A stretch of 25,550 nt of DNA from Mesotaenium endlicherianum (Eukaryota > Streptophyta > Zygnematophyceae > Zygnematales > Mesotaeniaceae), in assembly GCA_009602735.1 (NCBI GenBank), contig WELA01006875.1:347384-372933 (forward strand), given 5' to 3'. Positions within the stretch are counted from its first letter, which is position 1. Each line of letters starts with the position of its first letter. Shown here piece by piece: positions 17,293 to 25,550 of this stretch. The notes under the pieces were generated by a model. The model was given only the letters and a program-made list of their open reading frames with translations. It did not search any database and was not told the DNA's origin. The translations under genes were made by a program, and so were the position numbers.

Positions 17293-18545
17293 TTAATGAT
17301 AACCACTCTTAACATCTATTTGACTAAACACTTTAGCACCAGACAGGGTATCAAGCAAGTCCTTGATTCGGGGTAAGGCATACTTGTTCTTTATTGTAAT
17401 TCTGTTAAGAGCTCTGTAATCCTCCAAAATTCGCATATTACCATCCTTCTTCTTAACAAATATGATGGGTGCGCCATAAGTTGATTTACTGGGGAAAATA
17501 AATCCATTTCCCTCCAGCTCCGCAATCTGTGTTTCCAACTCTTTGCTCTCCACACATGACAAGCCATAGGTGCGTTGCCAAGGTGGTTGCTGACTCCCAG
17601 GTAATAAATCAATCTTATGATCTACTTTCCTCTCAGGAGGTGGTCCTGGAGGCATATTAAAAACATCAGTATACTGAGCAACAATTTTTGCAGCAGTAGG
17701 GTGCTCCGGAGGGCTCACCTTTTTCTCAACCACCTCTTCAGATTGAGAAGGTACCTCTTTTAGCAGCAGACATATCATTCTGTCTTCCTTCTGGTTCCAA
17801 CTTTCGACGAACTCCATTGCATTCAACAATTTGCATCTTCCGGGAAGTCTCTTCTTTTCCTTTATTTGCCATCCATACAGGACAAGAGGAAGAGCACTAG
17901 TGGATGCCAAATTAGTCTGCTCATCACTGGCTCCTCTCACTTCAACTGTACCTCTGCTCCAACACACTTCAGCTTCATGTCTGGTAAGCCAGGTGCTGCC
18001 TAGCACGAGATCATAAAAGCCAGTGTTGAGTACCTAAAATGTCAACGTTTCAGTTAGAACTGCAATGCCAGAACCTAATAGGACCTCAATAGGCTTGGTT
18101 ATAACTCCTCCCGGGATACTTGAGGCATCTCCAAGGAATATTTTTCTATTCCCTTGGGTGACAGTAGGCAGCCTTAGTCACTTAACTAAGTCCTTATGGA
18201 TGAAAGTATGTGACGCCCCTCCGTCAACAAATGCCCTCACCTTCCTACCTGCAATCATACAATGCAGCAGAAGAGGGGGGACTGACTTTTCCTGACTTTC
18301 GCATTGTTCCCCTGACTTAGCACAGAAATGTTAGACATCAAGTGGAATAAGATCCTCCAGATTGTGCACTCTTTGAAGGTCTATATTGCTGATAGTCTCC
18401 TTTATCTGGTTGTCAGGCATGCATAGTGAATCCAGTTCAGCAGGACCCATAAGACCTGCTACGAGGGCAGCTAGTGACAACTCACTATCTCTAGCATCCT
18501 CACAGTCAGTAGACTGGATACTGACTGTTGCTGTCTTTTAAAGGC
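17293..18545 (-). pseudogene. Protease and RT N-terminal part (element A)
   Basis: Protease at about 18290-17990: the active site is [16 protein letters not shown], a D-G-G form also found in other plant gypsy elements, followed by [14 protein letters not shown]. Two stops interrupt it relative to element C (near 18180 and 18033). The frame 17293-18006 then carries the protease-RT spacer ([20 protein letters not shown]) and RT motifs [20 protein letters not shown] and [15 protein letters not shown]. It begins just after the frameshift signal at 18502-18542. Confidence 0.85.
18502..18542 (-). promoter_or_regulatory. -1 ribosomal frameshift signal, decayed copy A
   Basis: Minus-strand TTTAAAA (18542-18536), a 7-base spacer, then the stem ACAGTCAGTA/TACTGACTGT (18528-18519 with 18511-18502) and a 7-base loop. 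The stem and slippery heptamer match those of element C exactly; one loop base is missing, which removes the nearby gag stop. Confidence 0.75.
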
Positions 18546-18583
18546 TAGTCCTTTCTCTCAACCTTTGGAAGGTGCTTATAACA
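18546..18583 (-). pseudogene. Gag C-terminal remnant (element A)
   Basis: Encodes the same [10 protein letters not shown] tail seen at the end of element C gag. Homology to C stops at about 18578-18583, against the start of element B, so the rest of gag is displaced by that insertion and probably lies beyond the window. Confidence 0.75.
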
Positions 18584-19002
18584 ATTTGAGCTTTTTAGGC
18601 GTATTTGGGACGTTTTCCCAATTACCTAAAATACGTTATACTATTTATCATAAGTTATTTGATAAATGATTGCATCACATTGAATTATTCGCCACACACG
18701 TGTGCCGATTAATTCCCGGTCGATTGGCGAAACGACCGAGATACTATTGCAAAAAGCGTCGTAACGTAATTCGACTACTTCGCAAAAGTACGACATAATT
18801 ATTCATAAAGTTACTTTGAATAATTATGAGATTATAATTTAATTAATCATTGTTTGATTAAGTTATTTTGATTGTCATTCTTACGAATAATGGACAATCA
18901 TAGATTTCGGATTACGACTAGTCGTAATACGAAGAAAGTGTCGTATCATTAATACGAACAAACAGTCGTGAAGTCAAACGAAACAATATATGCAAAGTCG
19001 CT

Positions 19003-19075
19003 TTGCATCCGAGCGGATTTGAACCCGCGACTTTCGTTTAAAACATTCACACCTTACCGATTGGCCAAAGTAGCT
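19003..19075 (-). ncRNA. tRNA-like sequence with A and B boxes
   Basis: On the minus strand TGGCCAATCGG (A-box type) near 19068-19058 is followed 43 bases later by GGTTCAAATCC (19025-19015), a perfect B box. That spacing is the one found inside tRNA genes. D-stem pairs are partly present, but acceptor, anticodon and T stems pair poorly. So this is a tRNA-derived or decayed tRNA sequence inside the LTR, not a confident tRNA gene. Confidence 0.5.
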
Positions 19076-19337
19076 TTTTAAACTACCTGTTCATGACGAA
19101 AGCGTCTGTACGCGACTTCGCGATCAATCGCGACTTTTTCGGAAAGTCGCGAGAACGCGAAAACGCCCGTTTGGCGCAAAACGGTTTTTCGGAAACCGTC
19201 GAAAAGTCTCCAAACGGCCAACTGCGCGTTTCGAGCATTCGGCCGAATGGGACACGTCCCTTCGACCGTTTTCGTTGAACATGAACCAATGCCCTAGGTG
19301 GTGACTCGAAGCACTCCAGTGCCTCATGTTGTGCAGG

Positions 19338-19345
19338 TATAAATA
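19338..19345 (+). promoter_or_regulatory. TATA box of element B LTR
   Basis: TATAAATA at the centre of GCAGGTAT-AA-ATACCTGC (19333-19350). It lies about 175 bases before the PBS, so transcription would start near 19370 and give an R-U5 of about 150 bases. Confidence 0.65.
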
Positions 19346-19518
19346 CCTGCAGAGTCATTGTGAGTGCAACTCTCACAAGCACACATTCTACGTTAGTTTT
19401 CACTTTCGCTCTTTCGAGTATACGTCCATTTCCACAAGTATACAAATTTTCCTTCCACTTGAATTAAATATTCCTTGAATAACGAGGAAATATCCTCTCG
19501 AAAAGCAGAAAAGTAACA

Positions 19519-19531
19519 TTGGTATCGGAGC
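19519..19531 (+). other. Primer-binding site of element B
   Basis: TTGGTATCGGAGC directly after the LTR end AACA. It matches the PBS of the TRIM exactly and differs by one base from the plant initiator-Met-type TGGTATCAGAGC. Confidence 0.85.
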
Positions 19532-19721
19532 CGATCTCGGTTTCTCCAAGGATTTTTATTTTTTTTTAGTGGCTGGAATATATTTTTGCGAAAATATATT
19601 TGGGGCAATTTTTCGTATTGGGAAGGTCACCCATCCCAGTACTGCCCTGACCCCCCGGTCGCTTATCGTGTTTCGACGGGAATTTTTTTTTTCTTTCTTC
19701 CGGCGCTATCTCGGCTTCCAT

Positions 19722-20353
19722 ATGGAGGGCGACAATGGTGCCGCTGCGACTGCTGCCGCTGCTGCCGCTGCTGCCGCCGCCACTGCAACTGCTCTTCCCG
19801 CTCCTGTCGTCACCAGCAGCGATGCTGGAGGATTGCCCGCCGAGCCAATCTCGCCGCGCACTTTCCAGCAAACCATTTTACAACGCTTCACGGCCTTCAC
19901 GACTGACAGTCAAACCATGACAATGGCACTTAGTACTTTGTCCGACGTCATTGGTCGTACAGAAGACCGTGTTAACCTCACTGAAGCCACTCATACTGAG
20001 TTGGCCGACCTTGTCACTCGCTTCGTTGCTGCCATGGACACTCACCCTTCGATTGGTCCTTCTTTACAGGCTGCCCAAGGGATGCCGAGCCCATCAGAGA
20101 CCGCAGGCGACAACGCCAACACGCCAATCCCGCCCATCATCCTTGGGCAGGCCGCGACACCAACGCCTTCGTACAAACCATCGCCGCCTGAAAAGTTTCA
20201 AAGCGGCCCCAGTTCTGATGTACGCCGTTTTCTCAAAGAACTCAAAACCTTCTTTGCGTTAGCGAAAGTAGCCCCTGCCGACCAAGCCATGATGGCTTCC
20301 ACTTTTCTCAAGGGGGATGCATTGCAGTTATGGCATGGGACTGAGAGGGGGCC
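19722..20353 (+). pseudogene. Gag N-terminal part, cut by element C
   Basis: The frame opens upstream at 19569, but the likely start is ATG at 19722 (MEGDNGAAA). A 16-base-scale GCC/GCT array encodes an Ala/Thr run (residues ~6-24). A helical region follows (FQQTILQRFTAFTT, LSTLSDVIGRTEDRVN), then a Pro/Ser/Thr spacer and the beginning of a gag capsid domain (PPEKFQSG, VRRFLKELKTFFALAKV, FLKGDALQLWHGTE). The frame is entered by the LTR of element C at 20354 and the remaining 14 codons are LTR sequence. The rest of gag and pol should lie beyond C, outside the window. Confidence 0.75.
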
Positions 20354-21073
20354 TGTAATGAATCAGTATATTAGTGGATATAATATTCATTTAAATATAA
20401 TAGTTAATTAAGTTCAGCCTGCTGAACTTTAGTTAATAGTCAGTCTGCTGGACTTTACATTATTATCAGTTTAATGACTCAGTAAAAAGCAGCAGGCTGA
20501 AAGTCCATATAAGTCAGCTTGCTGACACATTCTTTGACAGCAAGCTGACTTCCGTACTCGGTAGCAGCGAACTGCCTTGATATGCATCTAAGTGCGATAT
20601 GCTAGATGAATAGCCAGATGACATCCCTATGATGGATGGCTATTCGGGATGATGGGAGATGGCGGTGGATTTGGTTAACCGAGGTCCTACCAACGTGGTT
20701 AACTCCCGGGTAGGCGGTGCCATCGCACTGACCGTTGAACAGTAAACTCATTCCATGTACATATGCTAGGCATTGCTCTCGAGTTCGGCATTCGGAAACG
20801 AGGCCAACTCTCTTGTACAGCTTACTGAGAGAGATCTGAATCCAAGGCGAGAAGCCATTGATACGCACTGTCTTCTAACCTTGCTTATGTATGAGTTTAC
20901 TGATTTGCATCATTGATGCTAGTTTACTCGCATTTGACTTACGAGTATTATTCCCTGCTAGTGTATTGTCCTTTGCCGTTTAACTAGTTAACGGAAATAC
21001 CATAAAGATTACTTGCTGATATAAAGATCTTTATTAATTGTTAATCGCCTATTTGGTAAGTCGATTCATTTCA
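20354..21073 (+). mobile_element. Element C 5' LTR
   Basis: 720 bases, TGTAATGA...TTTCA, with the PBS one base after the end. The left edge is where the gag of element B is interrupted; the base quintet before it is GGGCC, the predicted target duplication. A TATA-like TATAAG at 20508-20513 sits next to a 14-bp perfect stem (20511-20524 with 20538-20551). Related CAGC(C/T)TGCTGA motifs recur between 20410 and 20551. The 3' LTR lies beyond the window. Confidence 0.75.
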
Positions 21074-21074
21074 G

Positions 21075-21086
21075 TGGTATCGGAGC
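21075..21086 (+). other. Primer-binding site of element C
   Basis: TGGTATCGGAGC, one base after the LTR end TTTCA and 21 bases before the gag start. Confidence 0.85.
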
Positions 21087-21107
21087 AGTTATCACAGTCT
21101 TCTTTGT

Positions 21108-22586
21108 ATGGTAAGGACAAGGTCTCAAACTAGCAACTCCCGAGACATGGAGAACCAGGATAACGAGAATGTCGAAAACCAGGCGGAAAGCCATGTAGCG
21201 GGAAACCGTACCTATTCGGAAGCAGTAGCGGATACTGCAGCTAGGGAGGCTGCAGATGAGGCAGCTGCTATTGCCTCAGTCGCAGCTCAGCAAGCTGAGG
21301 AGGAGATAGCCAGACTAGAAGCTGAACAAGTAGCAAAGGCCGCTGAAGATATACAAAGGAGGGAAGGACAGCCAGCTGACGAGCGCACTGTTGAAGAACT
21401 TATGGCATCAAGGGCCAATGTTCTGAACCCACCTCCTGCCGTACAACTCAATGTACCCCTAGGTCAAATACGTGACCGGCTGAATGCGGCAGGAATTGCT
21501 GCTGCAGGAGCAAGAGGGATTGTTGAGGACACTACTCAGCGAGTAGATGCCAATGCTGCTGCTGCATTTGCTAATCTACCACCCCAAAATGTAGACTTGG
21601 GAGCATTGTTCGTTCAGATGCAGTCGCAAATGGCGACCATGTATCAGTCCCAGCAGGAGGACAAAAGAATCATAATGTCCCTACTCCGGGACAGAGACCA
21701 ACTGGGGTCTCACACCACTAGTGGTGGTGGCCGAGGGCCTAGTAAGCCCAAGCCGAAACCTCCCCAGGACTATGATCCTGAGGGAAACAGAAAATATTAC
21801 CTGATCAAGTTTCTCGCGGATGTTGAGCAGTGGCTGGAGAACTACCCAGAACTGCAAGATTACGAGAAGGTCAGGCACACCGGTGCGCTACTGAAAGGCA
21901 GTGCCGCAGACTGGTGGCTTTACTGGAAGGAAGAGCGTAAGGCTCGGCAACTCGGTGACCCTACGTGGGTAGAGTTTGTCGAGAAGTTGCATGAGAAGTT
22001 TGATGTCATCAACCAGCAGGAGAAAGCTATCTATGCGATGATCTCCCTGACACTGAAGCAGACCACTTCAGTTGCTGAGTTTGCTCAAAAGTTCCAAGAG
22101 AACATGATGAAGCAGCCTGATTTGCCAGAACGGTATAGGATAGCATACTTCAGGTATGGCTTGAAATCCGAGGTCTCTGGTCATTTTGCTGAGAAAAAGT
22201 ATGAGAAACTGGCTGACTTGATCCAGGATGCTGACGCCTGGGATCAGCAGCAGTTCAATCACAAGCGCCAGAGTAACGCTTTGGTGTCTAAGATTGTCAA
22301 AAAGCCCCACGGTTCCTACAATGCAGTTGAAGGAGACCAGGCTGAGGATAATCAGGGTGATGAATATGAGTATGAGTACAATGCTATTCAGTCTAGAGGT
22401 AGAGGTGGTCCCTCTCGAGGTGGCTATGGAAGGGGTGGTGGTAGGACTAAGCCGAGACCAGCCTCAGCAAAATCTACTTGCTACCATTGTCAGCAGAAAG
22501 GCCACTACAGAGAACAGTGTCCGGTCAAGCACCTGCCTAAGGTCGAGAGAAAAGACCAGCCTTTAAAAGACAGCAACAGTCAGTAA
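21108..22586 (+). CDS. gag: Gag polyprotein (element C)
   Basis: Intact 492-codon frame beginning [13 protein letters not shown]. Residues ~38-90 are an Ala/Glu-rich coiled coil ([19 protein letters not shown]). Residues ~235-400 are the gypsy capsid/gag domain ([52 protein letters not shown]). An Arg/Gly-rich stretch follows ([18 protein letters not shown]). One CCHC zinc knuckle lies at 458-471 ([14 protein letters not shown]). It would form the particle and bind the genomic RNA. The ATG is the first after the PBS. The UAA stop at 22584-22586 lies inside the stem of a -1 frameshift signal leading into pol. No internal damage is seen. Confidence 0.92.
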   Translation: MVRTRSQTSNSRDMENQDNENVENQAESHVAGNRTYSEAVADTAAREAADEAAAIASVAAQQAEEEIARLEAEQVAKAAEDIQRREGQPADERTVEELMASRANVLNPPPAVQLNVPLGQIRDRLNAAGIAAAGARGIVEDTTQRVDANAAAAFANLPPQNVDLGALFVQMQSQMATMYQSQQEDKRIIMSLLRDRDQLGSHTTSGGGRGPSKPKPKPPQDYDPEGNRKYYLIKFLADVEQWLENYPELQDYEKVRHTGALLKGSAADWWLYWKEERKARQLGDPTWVEFVEKLHEKFDVINQQEKAIYAMISLTLKQTTSVAEFAQKFQENMMKQPDLPERYRIAYFRYGLKSEVSGHFAEKKYEKLADLIQDADAWDQQQFNHKRQSNALVSKIVKKPHGSYNAVEGDQAEDNQGDEYEYEYNAIQSRGRGGPSRGGYGRGGGRTKPRPASAKSTCYHCQQKGHYREQCPVKHLPKVERKDQPLKDSNSQ

Positions 22587-22603
22587 TCCAGTCTACTGAC
22601 TGT
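22562..22603 (+). promoter_or_regulatory. -1 programmed ribosomal frameshift signal (gag to pol)
   Basis: Slippery heptamer T TTA AAA (22562-22568) in register with gag codons, a 7-base spacer, then a perfect 10-bp stem ACAGTCAGTA/TACTGACTGT (22576-22585 with 22594-22603) and an 8-base loop. Pol is open in exactly the -1 frame from 22541. A minority of ribosomes slipping here would make Gag-Pol. Confidence 0.85.
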
Positions 22604-25550
22604 GAGGATGCTAGAGATAGTGAGTCGTCACTAGCTGCCCTCGTAGCAGGTATTATGGGTCCTGCTGAACTGGATTCACTATGCATGCCTGACAACCAGA
22701 TAAAGGAGACCATCAGCAATATAGACGTCCAGAGAGTGCACACTCTGGATGCTCTTGTTCCACCTGATGTCCAACATTTCTTTGCTACGTCAGGAGAACA
22801 ATGCGAAAGTCAGGAAAAGACAGTCCCCCCTATCCTACTGCATTGCATGATTGCAGGTAGGAAGGTGAGGGCATTTGTTGACGGAGGGGCGTCACATACT
22901 TTTATCCACAAGGACTTAGTTAAGCGGCTAAGGCTGCCTACTGTCACCCAAGGGAATAGAAAAATATTCCTTGGAGATGCCTCAAGTATCCCGGGAGGAG
23001 TTATAACCAAGCCTATTGAGGTCCAGTTAGGTTCTGGCATTGCAGTTCTAACTGAAACGCTTACATTTGAGGTACTCAACACTGGCTTTTATGATCTCGT
23101 GCTAGGCAGGTCCTGGCTTAATAGACATCAAGCTGAAGTGTGTTGGAGCAGAGGTACAGTTAAAGTGAGAGGAGCCAGTGATGGGCAGACTGACTTGGCA
23201 CCCACCAGTGCTCTTCCTCTTGTCCTGTGTGGATGGCAAATGAAGGAAAAGAAGAGGCTTCCAGAAGGATGCAAGTTGCTGAATGCAATGGAGTTCGTCA
23301 AAAGCTGGAACCAGAAGGAAGACAGAATGTTCTGTCTGCTGCTAAGAGAGGTACCTCCTCAACCTGAAGAAGTGGTTGAGAAAAAGGTACACCCTCCGGA
23401 ACACCCTACTGCTGCAAACATTGTTGCTCAGTACACGGATGTGTTTAATATGCCTCCAGGACTACCCCCTAAGCGGGAAGTAGATCATAGGATTGATTTA
23501 TTACCTGGTAGCCAGCCACCCTGGCAACGCACGTATGGCTTGTCTTATTTGGAGAGTGAGGAGTTGAAAACACAGATTGCAGAGCTGGAGGAAAATGGTT
23601 ACATTTCTCCCAGTAAATCACCGTACGGCGCACCTATCCTATTTGTTAAGAAAAAGGATGGCAGTATGCGGATGTGTGTGGATTACAGAGCCCTGAACAG
23701 AATTACAGTAAAGAACAAGTATGCTTTACCCAGAATCGAGGACTTGCTTGATACCCTGTCTGGCGCTAAGGTGTTCAGTAAGATAGATCTCAAGAGTGGT
23801 TATCATCAAATCAGAATTGCTGAGGGGGATGAACACAAGACTGCTTTCCGCACACGTTATGGACACTATGAGTTCAACGTGATGCCATTTGGACTGACTA
23901 ATTCTCCTGCTACCTTCATGGGTGCTATGAATGACATTTTCAGACCTTATTTGGATAAGTTTGTGCAAGTTTTCCTGGATGATATTTTAATTTTTTTTAA
24001 AGATGAAACTCAGCACACTGAACACTTAAAAACAGTCCTGGACACTCTACGGAAAAATCACTTATATGCTAAAATGAGCAAGTGTGATTTCTTTAAGGAA
24101 AGTATTGAATTCTTAGGCCACGTTGTCAGTAAGGAGGGCATCAGTGTGGATCCTAAGAAAGTCCAGACCATAAGGGACTGGCCAGTACCACAGTCTGTCT
24201 CTGAAGTTAGATCCTTCCTCGGGTTGGCTAACTACTATAGGAGATTTATTGAGAATTATTCCACAAAGGCCAGTAAACTGACTGACCTTACTAAGAAAGA
24301 CATCGGGTATGTGTGGGGGGAAGAGCAGCAGGCTGCCTTCCAGACCCTTAAAGATGCCCTCTGTTCTGCCCCGGTGCTAACCGTGCATGACCCCAGCAAA
24401 CCGGTGCAGGTGGTTACTGATGCCTCTGACTTTGCCATGGGTGCTATTTTGTTGCAGCCTGCTGACAAAACCACAAAGGATGGTAAGGTACGGCAGGAGT
24501 GGCATCCTGTGTTGTATGAGTCTATGAAATTTAATCCAGCGGAGATTAATTACTCAGTGCATGATAAAGAGCTGCTAGCTATCATTCATGTACTCAAACA
24601 GTGGAGAGCATACTTACATGGTAAAGCTTTTAAGGTGATTACAGATCATCTAGCTCTGACCCACTTTCAGAAGAAGTCCAAGCTGTCGAGGAGGGAGAAC
24701 CGCTGGAGCCAGATGCTGGAGCAGTTCCAAGTCCAGATCGACTACAAACCAGGGAAGTTGAATCCTGCTGATGCACTCTCTAGAAGACCTGACTTGCAAG
24801 AAAGGAACTTTAGTCAGCATGCTGTAGATAAAGTCCTGTGTGCACTCACTTCACTAAAGGTGAAAAAGTCCTTCCTTGAACAACTTAGGAAAGCCTACCT
24901 TTCTGACCCAACATTTGAGCCCAGCCCCACTACTGGTATGTGTCGTGCTACCGCACTCGGGTATAAGCTCAAGGGAGGGGTCTGGGTGACTGAAACCACT
25001 TCAGGCAGGCTGAAGCTGGTCATTCCTAATAATTTGGAAATAAGGTCTCTCTTACTGAGTCAAGCTCATGACAGTCTCCTGGGTGGACATTTGGGGCAGG
25101 CCAAAACTGTTGGCAAACTGGCAAAACATTATCATTGGGAGGGGTTACCCCGGGAGGTCTTGAAATATGTCAAGTCCTGTGACCAGTGTCAGAGAAATAA
25201 GTCTCGGCACACACCACCCGGAGGTCTCTTGCAACCGCTACCCATCCCAGCTGGACGCTGGGAAACTATATCCATGGACTGGGTGGTCTCACTACCAAGA
25301 ACTGCCAACGGGCATGATTCAATACTGGTAGTCGTGGATAAACTGACAAAAATGGTCATTTTTATCCCCACAACTGTCAAAGTGAGTGCACTCGAAACAG
25401 CGAGACAGTTCTACAACCATGTAGTATGCCAGCATGGGCTCCCTTCTTATATCATATCAGACAGAGACTCAAAATTCACCTCTAAGTTCTGGAGAGCTTT
25501 AATGGAGTTAATGGGAGTCAAACAGCTGCTCAGCACAGCAAACCACCCTC
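22562..25550 (+). CDS. pol: Pol polyprotein, open to window edge (element C)
   Basis: The -1 frame relative to gag is free of stops from 22541 to the window end (about 1,000 codons); reading it codon by codon I found none. Order: protease (active site [11 protein letters not shown] at about 22875-22907, then [12 protein letters not shown]); reverse transcriptase ([40 protein letters not shown], catalytic FLDDILIFF at about 23970-23998, [17 protein letters not shown]); RNase H ([48 protein letters not shown]); integrase zinc module ([23 protein letters not shown]) and core with Asp in SMDWVVSLP and [12 protein letters not shown]. The final Glu and any chromodomain fall beyond the edge. Order PR-RT-RH-INT is Ty3/gypsy. 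It is most similar to decayed element A. There is no AUG of its own needed, since it is reached by frameshifting. Confidence 0.92.

Larger units (their letters stand above)
18587..19518 (+). mobile_element. Element B 5' LTR
   Basis: Bounded by TGAGC at 18587, where element A homology ends, and AACA at 19518, followed immediately by the PBS. About 930 bases. It contains many short palindromes (an 18-base perfect one at 18911-18928), a tRNA-like segment on the minus strand (19003-19075), two TTCGG-loop hairpins, and a TATAAATA box at 19338-19345 inside an 18-base palindrome. The right boundary is firm; the left one is inferred from the junction. Confidence 0.7.

Noticed and set aside
19003..19075. 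A functional tRNA gene
   Set aside because: Box A/B spacing is right, but T stem and anticodon stem do not pair well; recorded only as tRNA-like.
22810..25380. Minus-strand frames opposite element C pol
   Set aside because: Shadows of pol; the same shadows recur on the plus strand over element A because A is the inverted relative.
1..25550. CRISPR array, bacterial operon or phage system
   Set aside because: No spaced direct repeats of CRISPR type and no prokaryotic genes; all recognised coding sequence is retrotransposon.

Overview
The window is a eukaryotic intergenic region made almost entirely of nested, mostly decayed Ty3/gypsy LTR retrotransposons. No host gene, rRNA or CRISPR array was recognised. 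Several primer-binding sites share the core TGGTATCGGAGC, close to the plant initiator-Met PBS. With plant-type chromovirus proteins and a TRIM element, this suggests a streptophyte (land plant or charophyte alga); that assignment is inference.

Layout, left to right. 1-3461: low-complexity, G-rich and (GT)n sequence with no recognised gene, ending in a minus-strand LTR. 3462-6490: element D (minus), a broken reverse transcriptase/RNase H/integrase whose integrase C terminus carries a PHD finger; it ends in a clear polypurine tract and LTR start. 6490-12614: element E (minus, GC-rich), with a gag bearing two zinc knuckles and a long array of ARPH repeats, a separate aspartic protease, a G9 tract and a truncated 80-bp LTR end; its 5' LTR holds a complete 476-bp TRIM (12010-12485). 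12615-14326: a frame-broken ORF for an unfamiliar coiled-coil protein. 14345-18583: element A (minus), a decayed chromodomain-bearing chromovirus. 18587-20353: element B (plus), 5' LTR, PBS and the start of gag. 20354-25550: element C (plus), same family as A, inserted in B's gag; its gag and pol are open to the window edge.

Nesting order, read from truncations: B lies against A's cut gag, C interrupts B's gag, and the TRIM interrupts E's LTR. A and C form a roughly 3-kb inverted repeat. In C, gag and pol are joined by a textbook -1 frameshift signal (TTTAAAA, 7-nt spacer, 10-bp stem) that is also retained in A. The two most interesting items are that signal and the PHD finger on the D integrase, which stands where A carries a chromodomain.
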